Below are positions 46,400-54,744 of a stretch of DNA of 64,000 nucleotides, piece after piece. The position numbers and the translations under genes are program-made. The notes under the pieces are model-generated. The model saw only the letters and a program-made list of their open reading frames with translations. It did not search any database and was not told where the DNA came from. The DNA lies in the NCBI RefSeq assembly GCF_001696535.1, contig NZ_MBQE01000001.1, forward strand, positions 1,612,001 to 1,676,000, written 5' to 3'. How positions within the stretch are numbered: position 1 is the stretch's first letter; every line of letters starts with the position of its first letter. The DNA comes from Stappia indica. Lineage in GTDB: Bacteria > Pseudomonadota > Alphaproteobacteria > Rhizobiales > Stappiaceae.

Positions 46400-46419
46400 G
46401 TCACACATATGAGTCACAC
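46400..46419. repeat. Direct repeat GTCACAC in a divergent promoter region
   Basis: GTCACAC occurs twice (46400-46406 and 46413-46419) with a 6-nt spacer ATATGA, between the PhoX gene and the metal hydrolase. The 13-nt period is not the 11-nt period of a PHO box. It may be an operator. Confidence 0.35.
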
Positions 46420-46485
46420 CGGCGCTAGGGTCCAGCCAGAGGCCGCCGATGCGGCCCGCTTCCGGCCAGCGACAGGAGAGCCAGC

Positions 46486-48393
46486 ATGGATCGCGACACC
46501 CAGCCCGACATCGATTTCGAGGACTTTTCCTTCGACGCATTCGACGAAGCCCGCCGCCCCGGCCCGCAGGCGACCGGCTTCGACCAGGTGGTCGAGCGCG
46601 CGCTGAGCCGCCGTGGTTTCCTGGGCGTTCTGGCCTATGGCTCGGGCGCTGCCGCCATGGGCCTCGGGACCGGCGTGACCGGCCTGCTGTCGTCCGTCTC
46701 GGCCGAAGCCGCGACCTCGCGCTTCGCCTTCACGGCCGTGCCGATCGCCACCGACGCCACGGTCCACGTGCCCGAGGGCTACACCTGGCAGGTGCTGGCA
46801 CGCTGGGGCGACCCGCTGTTTTCCGATGCCGGCGAGTTCGACCACGAGACCGGCGGCGATGTCGCCAGCTCCGCCCGGACCTTCGGCGAGAACACCGACG
46901 GCATGGAGCTGTTCGTCGTCGGCGGCCGCCAGGTGATCGCGGTCAACCACGAATACGTCAACCCGAAGCTGAACCTGCCGAAGAACGACAAGGGTACCCC
47001 GGCAAGCGCTGACGACGTGCGCAAGCTGCAGAACCTGCAGGGCGTCACGGTGATGGAAGTCGCGGAAGGCGAGGACGGCTGGCACATCGTCGTCGACAGC
47101 CCGCTCAACCGGCGCATCGACCACAACACGCAGATGCGCCTTTCCGGTCCGGCCGCCGGCCACGACCTCCTGAAGACCGAGGCCGATCCGACCGGCACCG
47201 CCTCGCTCGGCACCTTCAACAATTGCGGCGCGGGCCGCACCCCGTGGGGCACCTACCTGACCTGCGAGGAAAACTTCAACGGCTATTTCGGCTCGACGGA
47301 CGAGGCCTTCGCCCTGCCCGAGCACTACAAGCGCTACGGCATCGGCGCCAAAAGCGTCTATTCCTACGAGAAGTTCGACGCCCGCTTCGATGTCTCGAAG
47401 AACCCGAACGAGCCGCACCGCGCCGGCTACATCGTCGAGATCGACCCGTCCGACCCGGCTTCCGTTCCGGTCAAGCGCACCGCCCTCGGCCGCTTCAAGC
47501 ACGAGAACGCGGCGCTGACGCTGGCCCGCGACGGTCGCGTCGTCGTCTACATGGGCGACGACGAGCGCGGCGAGTTTCTCTACCGCTTCGTCTCGAGCGG
47601 CCTCTACACGCCGGGCGCCGACACCTCGGGCCTGCTGGACGAGGGCACGCTCTCCGTCGCCCGCTTTGCCGACGACGGCAAGGGCGAGTGGGTCGCGCTG
47701 ACGCCGGAGGCGACCAGCATGTCGGCGGCCGAGATCGCCGTCTTCACGCGCGTCGCCGCCTCGAAGGTCGGCGCCACCACGATGGACCGGCCGGAATGGG
47801 TCGCGGTCAACCCGGTCGCGGTCGAGGCTTACTGCGCCCTGACCAACAACACGCGCCGGGGCGTCAAGCCGAATGCCGGCGGCGACGAGACGCCGGTCGG
47901 CGGGCCGAACCCGCGCGCCGAGAACCAGTACGGCCAGATCGTGCGCTGGTATCCGGACGGCGATGACCACGCCGCCGACAGCTTCGCCTGGGACCTCTTC
48001 GTCATGGCCGGCAACCCGGCCGTGCACAAGGATGCCTATGGCGGCTCGGACAACGTCAACGAGGGCAACATGTTCAACTCGCCCGACGGGATGATGTTCG
48101 ACACGACCGGCCTCCTGTGGATCCAGACCGACGGCGAGGACAGCAACGAGGGCGACTTCGCCGGACAGGGCAACAACCAGATGCTGGCGGGCGACCCGGC
48201 GACCGGACGCATCGAGCGCTTCCTGACCGCGCCCGTCGGCTCGGAGGTGACCGGCCTGACCTGGTCGGCCGACCGCCGCACCATGTTCGTCGGCATCCAG
48301 CATCCGAAGGCGCCCTTCCCGGACGGCGACGGCAAGCTCGCCCGCTCCAGCGTGATCGCGATCAAGCGGGCGGACAACGCGCCGGTCGGCTGA
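46486..48393 (+). CDS. PhoX-family phosphatase-like protein (DUF839), Tat-exported
   Basis: A 635-aa protein. A Tat signal (LSRRGFLGVLAYGSGAAA, about 42-60) is preceded by a cytoplasmic tail. The PhoX/DUF839 fold follows: GWHIVVDSPLNRRIDHNTQM, NNCGAGRTPWGTYLTCEENF, MGDDERGEFLYRFVS, and RPEWVAVNP with TNNTRRG. PhoX enzymes are Ca2+/Fe-dependent alkaline phosphatases. No phosphate-regulation genes are near, so the role is not certain. AGGAGAG-type purines (ACAGGAGAG) precede the ATG. Confidence 0.9.
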   Translation: MDRDTQPDIDFEDFSFDAFDEARRPGPQATGFDQVVERALSRRGFLGVLAYGSGAAAMGLGTGVTGLLSSVSAEAATSRFAFTAVPIATDATVHVPEGYTWQVLARWGDPLFSDAGEFDHETGGDVASSARTFGENTDGMELFVVGGRQVIAVNHEYVNPKLNLPKNDKGTPASADDVRKLQNLQGVTVMEVAEGEDGWHIVVDSPLNRRIDHNTQMRLSGPAAGHDLLKTEADPTGTASLGTFNNCGAGRTPWGTYLTCEENFNGYFGSTDEAFALPEHYKRYGIGAKSVYSYEKFDARFDVSKNPNEPHRAGYIVEIDPSDPASVPVKRTALGRFKHENAALTLARDGRVVVYMGDDERGEFLYRFVSSGLYTPGADTSGLLDEGTLSVARFADDGKGEWVALTPEATSMSAAEIAVFTRVAASKVGATTMDRPEWVAVNPVAVEAYCALTNNTRRGVKPNAGGDETPVGGPNPRAENQYGQIVRWYPDGDDHAADSFAWDLFVMAGNPAVHKDAYGGSDNVNEGNMFNSPDGMMFDTTGLLWIQTDGEDSNEGDFAGQGNNQMLAGDPATGRIERFLTAPVGSEVTGLTWSADRRTMFVGIQHPKAPFPDGDGKLARSSVIAIKRADNAPVG

Positions 48394-48452
48394 GGCGGCC
48401 CCGGACCGCACTTATCCCCGCCCTGTCCCCGTTTGCGGGCGGGCGAAACGAC

Positions 48453-48486
48453 CCGGCGCGCGGCGAAAGCGGCGCGCCGGATTTTT
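48453..48486 (+). terminator. Rho-independent terminator of the PhoX gene
   Basis: Stem CCGGCGCGC/GCGCGCCGG (48453-48461 with 48472-48480), then ATTTTTG. It is 60 nt after the stop. Confidence 0.85.
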
Positions 48487-48552
48487 GAGACGATTGAGAG
48501 AGTTTGGGAGGCCGATTCTCGAAATTTCGCAAAATTTTGCAAAATCGTCTCA
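48486..48552. repeat. Nested palindromic element before the small GNAT gene
   Basis: Outer arms TGAGACGATT/AATCGTCTCA (48486-48495 with 48543-48552). Inside lie two back-to-back palindromes: CGAAATTTCG (48520-48529) and GCAAAATTTTGC (48529-48540). The element is AT-rich and starts on the last base of the PhoX terminator. It could be an operator cluster, a structured RNA or a small mobile palindrome. Confidence 0.6.
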
Positions 48553-48662
48553 AGGCGGTTCGAACGGCAATTTCGAGCCGGCGCTTGCGCCAACCTGCAC
48601 TTGACTGACAGGATCGCGATCGCGAACCGGCCCGCCCCGAAGGGCCGATCAGGGAGACAGCG

Positions 48663-48962
48663 ATGACCGACGCGATCACCATCGAACTCGAGCAATCCGG
48701 CAGCAAGGGACGCTACGTCGCCCGTGTCGAGGGCCGCGAAGGCGAGGCCGAACTGACCTTCTCGATCGCCAGCGAGACGCTGGTCATCGCCGACCATACC
48801 GGCGTCCCGGAGAGCATGCGCGGCACCGGCATCGGCCTTGCCATGGTCGAGCGGCTGGTCGCCGACGCGCGCGAGAAAGGCTTCCGGATCATGCCGCTCT
48901 GCCCCTTCGTCAACGCCCAGCGCAAGAAGCATCCGGAGTGGGCGGACGCCTTCAACGTCTGA
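48663..48962 (+). CDS. Small GNAT-like N-acetyltransferase (YidJ type)
   Basis: A 99-aa minimal GNAT of the YidJ/Gtn group (PF14542). It has the [13 protein letters not shown] loop after VPESMR and the conserved tail [17 protein letters not shown]. This family usually acts on unknown amines or as a CoA-binding protein. AGGGAGACAGCG precedes the ATG. It lies just downstream of the nested-palindrome element. Confidence 0.9.
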   Translation: MTDAITIELEQSGSKGRYVARVEGREGEAELTFSIASETLVIADHTGVPESMRGTGIGLAMVERLVADAREKGFRIMPLCPFVNAQRKKHPEWADAFNV

Positions 48963-49123
48963 CGCAGCGGCGGTCTCGCCAGGTCCTCCTTGCCGACCAA
49001 TCCGTCGAAAACACCGATGGAAATGGTCTTTTTTCCGTCGCACTCCATGTCATAGTCTGCAGTCTCACCACATCATGGGAGTCGGCGGCGCTGGACGGAG
49101 CCTCGCGCGACGGAGGAGAACCG

Positions 49124-50044
49124 ATGGACGACTTGTCTGGGATCGACGGCGCGCCAGCCCCGCGGAAGACCGCGAAGGACTTTCCGCAGGAGCTGCTGGA
49201 GCTCTACGATTTCTACGCGCACGGCCGGATCGACCGCCGCGAATTTCTCGACCGGGCGGCCAAGTTCGCCGTCGGCGGCGTCACCGCGCTGGCGCTGCTG
49301 CGCCAGCTCTCGCCCGACTACGCGCTCGCCCGGCAGGTCGCCCCGGACGATCCCGCCATCGAGACCTCGCGGATCACCTACGATTCTCCGAACGGGCACG
49401 GCACGGTCAACGCCTATCTGGTGCGCCCGGCAGGCAGCACCGGCAAGCTGCCGGCGGTGCTGGTGATTCACGAGAACCGCGGCCTCAACCCCTATATCGA
49501 GGACGTCGCCCGGCGCATGGCCAAGGCCGGCTTCATGGCGCTGGCGCCCGACGGGCTGACCTCGGTCGGCGGCTATCCAGGAGACGACGACCGCGGCCGC
49601 GAACTGCAGCGTACGGTCGATGCGACCAGGCTGCTCAACGACTTCTTTGCCGGTTTCGAGCATCTGGTCGCCCGCGACGACAGCACCGGCAAGGTCGGCG
49701 CCGTCGGCTTCTGCTATGGCGGCGGCGTGGTCAACGCGCTGGCGGTCGCCTATCCGGAGCTGGGCGCGGGCGTGCCCTTCTACGGCCGCCAGGCACCGCT
49801 TGACGGCGTGTCGTCGATCGAGGCACCGCTGCAGCTGCACTATGCCGGGCTCGACGAGCGCATCAACACTGGCTGGCCCGCTTACGAGGCGGCCCTGCAG
49901 CAGCACGGCAAGAGCTATGAGGTGCATTTCTATCCGGGCGCCAACCACGGCTTCCACAACGACACGACGCCCCGCTACGACGAGACGGCGGCGAAGCTGG
50001 CGGAAGAGCGGACCATCGCCTTCTTCCGCAAGCATCTGGCCTGA
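49124..50044 (+). CDS. Dienelactone-hydrolase family protein, Tat-type
   Basis: A 306-aa alpha/beta hydrolase. A Tat-like motif ([17 protein letters not shown], about 39-55) precedes the catalytic domain. The nucleophile elbow GFCYGGGV holds Cys (as in dienelactone hydrolases), and the catalytic acid and His are in HYAGLDERI and GANHGFHND. Substrate unknown. GGAGGAGAA lies just before the ATG. Confidence 0.88.
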   Translation: MDDLSGIDGAPAPRKTAKDFPQELLELYDFYAHGRIDRREFLDRAAKFAVGGVTALALLRQLSPDYALARQVAPDDPAIETSRITYDSPNGHGTVNAYLVRPAGSTGKLPAVLVIHENRGLNPYIEDVARRMAKAGFMALAPDGLTSVGGYPGDDDRGRELQRTVDATRLLNDFFAGFEHLVARDDSTGKVGAVGFCYGGGVVNALAVAYPELGAGVPFYGRQAPLDGVSSIEAPLQLHYAGLDERINTGWPAYEAALQQHGKSYEVHFYPGANHGFHNDTTPRYDETAAKLAEERTIAFFRKHLA

Positions 50045-50050
50045 CACGCG

Positions 50051-50077
50051 AAAACGGGCGGAGCCATGCCCCGCCCG
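50051..50077 (-). terminator. Terminator of the four-gene unknown operon
   Basis: Read on the reverse strand, CGGGCGG and CCGCCCG flank a 9-nt loop, then TTTT. It is 65 nt after the stop at 50142. Confidence 0.75.
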
Positions 50078-50141
50078 CGTACCGGGAAGGGCCCGGGAGA
50101 AGGGCGCCGCCCCTCCTCCCGGACCACCGCCAAGCGTCGCC

Positions 50142-53100
50142 TCACTCGTCCTTGACCACTTCCGTGAGTTCCCAGACGGCGACGCCGGCAGAGCCGAGAT
50201 TGCCGACGACGATCAGCGCCTCGCCGATGATCGCCGGCACGTAGTAAAGCGCCTCCTGCACGTCGGGCACGAACAGGAAGCGGGTGGCCTGACCCGGAAT
50301 GACATTGGTCAGCGCCCGCGACAGGCCGAGCTTGGCAAGCTTGTCCTTTTTGGGACTTGCCGCGTAATTCCATGAAATCATTCCGATATTGGCAAAGCCC
50401 CATAGCGTGATCGTCAGCTCGCCGGTATAGGTGCGCGCCTTGCCGCTGAGTGTTGCGAGGATCAGGAGCCCGCGCGTCGGCCCGGCGATCACCTGGCAGA
50501 TCCAGATGACGCCGGCAAAGCCGGGATCGCCGGCCGGGCAGCTCGGCGCCGGCGAACCGGGCCGGATCAGCCAGGGCATGGTCGCGAAGGTGGTGACGTA
50601 GCGCATCAGCACGGCGGCAAGGCCCGCGAGGTTCTTGCCCTTCGGCGTCCAGCTCTTCGAATAGGTCTTCAGCCCCTCCGGCACCTTGCTGCCCTGGTCG
50701 GGCATGGCACCGGTGGAACCGAGGAAGCCGGTAAGCCCGTCGGTGAAGATGCGGACCACCATCGCGGCGGCATAGATGCCGAGCGAGACGCCGGCCACCA
50801 CCTTCTCCGACGTGCTGTCGAACAGAACCTGCTTTTGCGTCGTCATGCCGAATTTCGACTTCACCCAGTCGACGGTGACGTAGTTCTTGTAGGCGTCGAG
50901 CGAGGCCTGGTCGGGGAACGGCGCCTTGCCGGTCGCCAGCTTGTAGATCAGCGTTGCCGGGATCGCGACCAGCCACGAGGCGATCTGGCTGACCCGGATC
51001 GACAGGGTCTTGCCGGTGAAGAACTTGTAGAGCTGCGACAGGACCGGGATTTCCCATTCCGAGAACAGCACGTCGCGGAACGACTCCACCACCTCCCGCA
51101 CGAGATCCATCAGCGTCGCAATGACGCCCTTGGCCGCGTCGAGCGCAAACAGGGCGACGCTCTCCATCAGCTTGATGACACCGCTCATCAGGAGGTTGAG
51201 CGCGTTGTTGGGGTCATCGCCGATGGCGGTGAAGAAGGTCAGCGCCTCGTCGAAAGCCTCCTTGCCGTCGCCGAACTGGAAGTTGTTGGCAAGGTCCTCC
51301 ATCATCGCCAGCAGCCCGTCGAGCGCGCTCGACAAGGCGGTCGACCGCATCAGGCTGGCCGCCCCGCCGCCGCCCTTCTCGTCCGCCTTGCCGCCATTCT
51401 GCTCATAGGCGTTGGAGAACAGATTGTGCTCCATTTCATAGGCTTGCTCGTCGGTCATCTCCTGCTGCGACGAGAACTGGTCGTAGGTCGGATTGTCGTC
51501 CTTGTTGAGCTCGTCGATCATCGTGTCGACGACCGACTGGAGCGACTCCTTCAAGGTGTCGATGCCCGACAGGATCATGTCCTTGACGTGGTCGACGCCC
51601 GCCGCCGTGAAGTCGAGCAGCACCCGGGTGTTGTGTTCCACCGCCTCGGCCATGCGCTGGAAGTCGCCGAGGTTGAACAGGAAGGCGAGCCATTCGAACA
51701 GCTGGCGCAGCTTCACCTTCAACCAGTTCCAGACCCCTTGCACGAAGTCGAAGGCCTGCTGGACGAACTCGATGATCGCCTCGAACACCTTGCCGGCGAT
51801 CTCGAACAGCACCCGGCCGATACCGTCGATGATCTCGACGACGATCTTGGTCAGCCCGTCGATGACGTAATTCGCCGCGTTCTTGATGCCGTTCCACACA
51901 TCGCCCCAGTCGATGCCGAGGAACCCGGCGACCTCGGCGCGGTCGTCGTTGGCCGCCGAGGCCCGCATCGCTGCCAGCCGCTCGCCCTTCCAGTCGGCCA
52001 CCTGCGCGAGCGTCATCGGCTGGTATTGCGGAAAGCCGGAGCTGAAGTCGATGGACCAGGCTGTACCGGACATGGCCCGGAGATCCAGCCGCGGATCGAA
52101 GCCCCGCGCCGCCTTGCGCCGGGAGACCGTGTGATAGACCACCCGCGCGGCCGGCGTCTCGCGCTGGCCGGCAATGTCCATTGACGCCTGGGTGATCTGC
52201 TGCAGGCTCTGCGCATACTCGTCGCTGGAGCGATACTGCGCCGGCAGCAGGTAGTTGCCGGAAGCATCCTTAGCGTTCTTGATGTCGGCAACCGAAAGAC
52301 TGGCGAGCTTTTCCTGCAGCTGCAGGTTCGGCTCCACCACGATGGGCGTGCCGGCCAGCGTTCCCGGCGTCTCGATATAGACCGTCGCTGCTGCCAGCGC
52401 CGTCGCCTGCTGGTAGATCACCAGCTTGCCGCCCGGCCCGGTCTGCGCCGCAACCCGGTTGAGCTGGCTGCACCGGTAGGAGCGGCCGTCGACGAACAGG
52501 GTCACAAGGAACGAGGCCTGGATCGAGACCGGCGCGAAGGACAGCGGCATGCCGTCTTCGTCCAGAACCACCACCTCCAGCGCATGGGTCTCCACCGGCA
52601 CCATGTCGTTGTCCTGGCGCAGCAGGTCGATGCGCTGGTCGAACCACTGGCGCGAGGTCGGCGACTGCCAGAAGCGGGTGAGATCGCCCACCGCCGACAC
52701 GGTATAGGCCTCCGCATAGCCGGCCCGGTCGCGCCCGACGGTGAAGATCGTCGCCTTGGATCCCGGATCTGCCGGGATCGCATTGCCGAGCGGAAACAGC
52801 GTCTGCCACACCGGCTCGGCGCTGCGCCCGCTGCCCGGCGCCTGCCCGGCGCGCCACAGCCGCCCGTCGGTGCCGATGCCGAAGACCTGCAGCAGGTCGT
52901 CGAAGGTGACGGAGGCGTAGATCTCGGTCAGCGGCACACTCTGCGCGGGATCAACCTGGATCCAGTCGTCGAACTGCTTCACCGTGCCCGACTGGTACTT
53001 TTTCTCCTTTTTCAGCAAGAGCTTGCCGGTGCCCTGCTCGACCGCGAAGATCGCCAGCCGGTCGTTGGCATCCGCAACGACATAGAGCGCCGTCGCCTTC

Positions 53101-53816
53101 TTGGGCCCTAACACCCGCAGCGCCGAGGTGCGGTCGCTGGTCTCGCTGAACAGGACCGAATTGTCCTTGCCGATGGCGAAGATCGCTGACTGCACGGAGC
53201 TGTTGGCCACCATGGCGATGCTCTTGACCTGCGCCTGCGTGCCGCCCGGTCCCATCACCGGCGCCCAGACGGGCCCCGCCCATTCGCTAGTGCCCGGCTT
53301 GAAGAAATTGTTGGCGAGCAAGCCGTAATCTTCGCCCGGCACGTCGAGCATGACATTGACATAGACATTGCCGGTGATGCCGCGCGCGCCGCGGAACTGG
53401 CGGATGGTCTCGCCTGCATCGCGCGGCTTGGTCTCGCGCTGGTAATAGCTGCCGGTGGTCGCCTGGTATTCGGCCAGCGACAGCTGCCCGCTGTCGCCCA
53501 GCGTCATGATGTTGGGCGTGTCGCTGCCTTCCGTGCCGGACGTGTAGAGGAACAACTGACGCCCGCGAATGTGCAGGTCGGTGTCCTCATAGGGCGCCAT
53601 CGACTTCTCGCCGCGGCGCAGGCGGTAGATCTCGCCTCCCGTGCCGATGGTGTAGAGGTCGAGATCGCCGGCGCCATTGGCGTAGGTGACGATATCGGTG
53701 CCGCCGAGCGCGGGCCGGGAGAGCTGGAAGGTCTCCATGTACTTGGTACTGGCGCGCGCTGCCGGGCGCTCGCCCGTGTCGAGTTCAGCAAAAACGGACC
53801 TGGGCATCGCAATCAT
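50142..53816 (-). CDS. 1224-aa protein: propeller-like head, amphipathic helices, membrane tail (gene D)
   Basis: No family recognised. About residues 40-390 carry repeated LYTIGTGGEIYRL, AIFAIGKDNSVLF, LAIFAVEQGTGKLLL, VFGIGTDGRLWRAG and TIFTVGRDRAG strands, as in lectin-like beta-propellers. Residues about 410-500 look like a beta-sandwich. About 630-770 is an unusually long amphipathic helical run (IVVEIIDGIGRVLFEIAGKV, FVQGVWNWLKVKLRQLF). The last 220 residues have four or so hydrophobic segments. No signal peptide. The ATG at 53816 has GGGAGG upstream and lies 32 nt inside the gene before it. Last gene of the operon. Function unknown; a membrane-inserting or binding effector is one possibility. 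Confidence 0.8.
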   Translation of the reverse strand: MIAMPRSVFAELDTGERPAARASTKYMETFQLSRPALGGTDIVTYANGAGDLDLYTIGTGGEIYRLRRGEKSMAPYEDTDLHIRGRQLFLYTSGTEGSDTPNIMTLGDSGQLSLAEYQATTGSYYQRETKPRDAGETIRQFRGARGITGNVYVNVMLDVPGEDYGLLANNFFKPGTSEWAGPVWAPVMGPGGTQAQVKSIAMVANSSVQSAIFAIGKDNSVLFSETSDRTSALRVLGPKKATALYVVADANDRLAIFAVEQGTGKLLLKKEKKYQSGTVKQFDDWIQVDPAQSVPLTEIYASVTFDDLLQVFGIGTDGRLWRAGQAPGSGRSAEPVWQTLFPLGNAIPADPGSKATIFTVGRDRAGYAEAYTVSAVGDLTRFWQSPTSRQWFDQRIDLLRQDNDMVPVETHALEVVVLDEDGMPLSFAPVSIQASFLVTLFVDGRSYRCSQLNRVAAQTGPGGKLVIYQQATALAAATVYIETPGTLAGTPIVVEPNLQLQEKLASLSVADIKNAKDASGNYLLPAQYRSSDEYAQSLQQITQASMDIAGQRETPAARVVYHTVSRRKAARGFDPRLDLRAMSGTAWSIDFSSGFPQYQPMTLAQVADWKGERLAAMRASAANDDRAEVAGFLGIDWGDVWNGIKNAANYVIDGLTKIVVEIIDGIGRVLFEIAGKVFEAIIEFVQQAFDFVQGVWNWLKVKLRQLFEWLAFLFNLGDFQRMAEAVEHNTRVLLDFTAAGVDHVKDMILSGIDTLKESLQSVVDTMIDELNKDDNPTYDQFSSQQEMTDEQAYEMEHNLFSNAYEQNGGKADEKGGGGAASLMRSTALSSALDGLLAMMEDLANNFQFGDGKEAFDEALTFFTAIGDDPNNALNLLMSGVIKLMESVALFALDAAKGVIATLMDLVREVVESFRDVLFSEWEIPVLSQLYKFFTGKTLSIRVSQIASWLVAIPATLIYKLATGKAPFPDQASLDAYKNYVTVDWVKSKFGMTTQKQVLFDSTSEKVVAGVSLGIYAAAMVVRIFTDGLTGFLGSTGAMPDQGSKVPEGLKTYSKSWTPKGKNLAGLAAVLMRYVTTFATMPWLIRPGSPAPSCPAGDPGFAGVIWICQVIAGPTRGLLILATLSGKARTYTGELTITLWGFANIGMISWNYAASPKKDKLAKLGLSRALTNVIPGQATRFLFVPDVQEALYYVPAIIGEALIVVGNLGSAGVAVWELTEVVKDE

Positions 53817-54744
53817 GGAAACCTCCCGAAAATCTGGCCGGTGAAAGAGACAGGTCGAAAGGGGACGCCGCCCGGTCGGCAAGCCGCCGGGCGAGTTGCA
53901 GTGCCGGCGCGCGCCAGAGCGGGCGACCATGGGCGTTGCAGTAAAGGGGGCGATCCTGCGGACGGCGGTCGGCACGGTCGCGTGCGTCCACCGGGGCGAG
54001 CGATGCGGCAAGGCTGTCGAGGCCGGGTGCGCCGCAGGCCCTCGCACGCAGTGCGGCAATCGCCAGCTCCGCCGGATCGGCGTAGTAGGGACTGAGCACC
54101 CGCATCGCCGAACGGGTCGGCGCGTGCGGCGCAAAGGCTGCGGAGATGCGCCCGGCAAGCCGCGGCATCAACGCGGTGAGCGCACAGCCCGAGCGCCCAG
54201 CGCCGCAGGCGGCAAGCGCCGCCAGCACGTTGAGATTGACCGTCAGGTCGACAGGACCGGGATCGCCGTCCAGAAACCAGGTGCGCAACAACGGCGCCCG
54301 CGCGAACGGCGGATCTCCGCGCCGCAGCGGCCCGCAGGCAAGGCGCGGCAACAGGCCCGCAAGCCGCACCAGCCCTTCGCGCGCATCCCGGCGGCGGCCG
54401 GCGACCAGCGCCATCCAGGCGAGCGCCGTGTCGTCCGCATCCGGCGGCAGGCTGTCGATCAGGCGAGGTCCACTTCCCCCTTGCGGATAAAAGCGGAAGG
54501 CCCCCGGCAGGTTCGCGTCCTCGCAAGTCTCGAGAAAATCGAGCGCCCGCGCATGGGCATGGGTTACCGCCTCGCTGCGGCTGAGCGCGGCAAACAGCAG
54601 CGCCACCTGCGCGGTGACGAAACAGCTTTCGTCGGCGATCACCCCCGCCGGCGTTTCCACCTGCGAGGGGAACGCCCCGGACGGAGCCTGCAGGGCCAGA
54701 AGATCGGCCAAAAGATCAGCCGGATGCGGGACGGGCTCAGCCAT
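53785..54744 (-). CDS. Alpha-toroid protein with class II terpene-cyclase-like motif (gene C)
   Basis: A 319-aa helical protein. The motif DADDTA (102-107) in SLPPDADDTALAWMALVAG is the DxDDTA acid motif of class II terpene cyclases. A second toroid-like segment is DLTVNLNVLAALAACG. It is about half the length of a full class II cyclase, so only one barrel may be present; it may instead be an alpha-toroid relative with another use. The ATG at 54744 has GGGAGG upstream and overlaps the previous gene by 8 nt. Third gene of the operon. Confidence 0.65.
   Translation of the reverse strand: MAEPVPHPADLLADLLALQAPSGAFPSQVETPAGVIADESCFVTAQVALLFAALSRSEAVTHAHARALDFLETCEDANLPGAFRFYPQGGSGPRLIDSLPPDADDTALAWMALVAGRRRDAREGLVRLAGLLPRLACGPLRRGDPPFARAPLLRTWFLDGDPGPVDLTVNLNVLAALAACGAGRSGCALTALMPRLAGRISAAFAPHAPTRSAMRVLSPYYADPAELAIAALRARACGAPGLDSLAASLAPVDARDRADRRPQDRPLYCNAHGRPLWRAPALQLARRLADRAASPFDLSLSPARFSGGFHDCDAQVRFC

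Noticed and set aside
46400-46419. PHO box upstream of the PhoX gene
   Set aside because: The repeat is GTCACAC with a 13-nt period; PhoB boxes are CTGTCAT-like with an 11-nt period.
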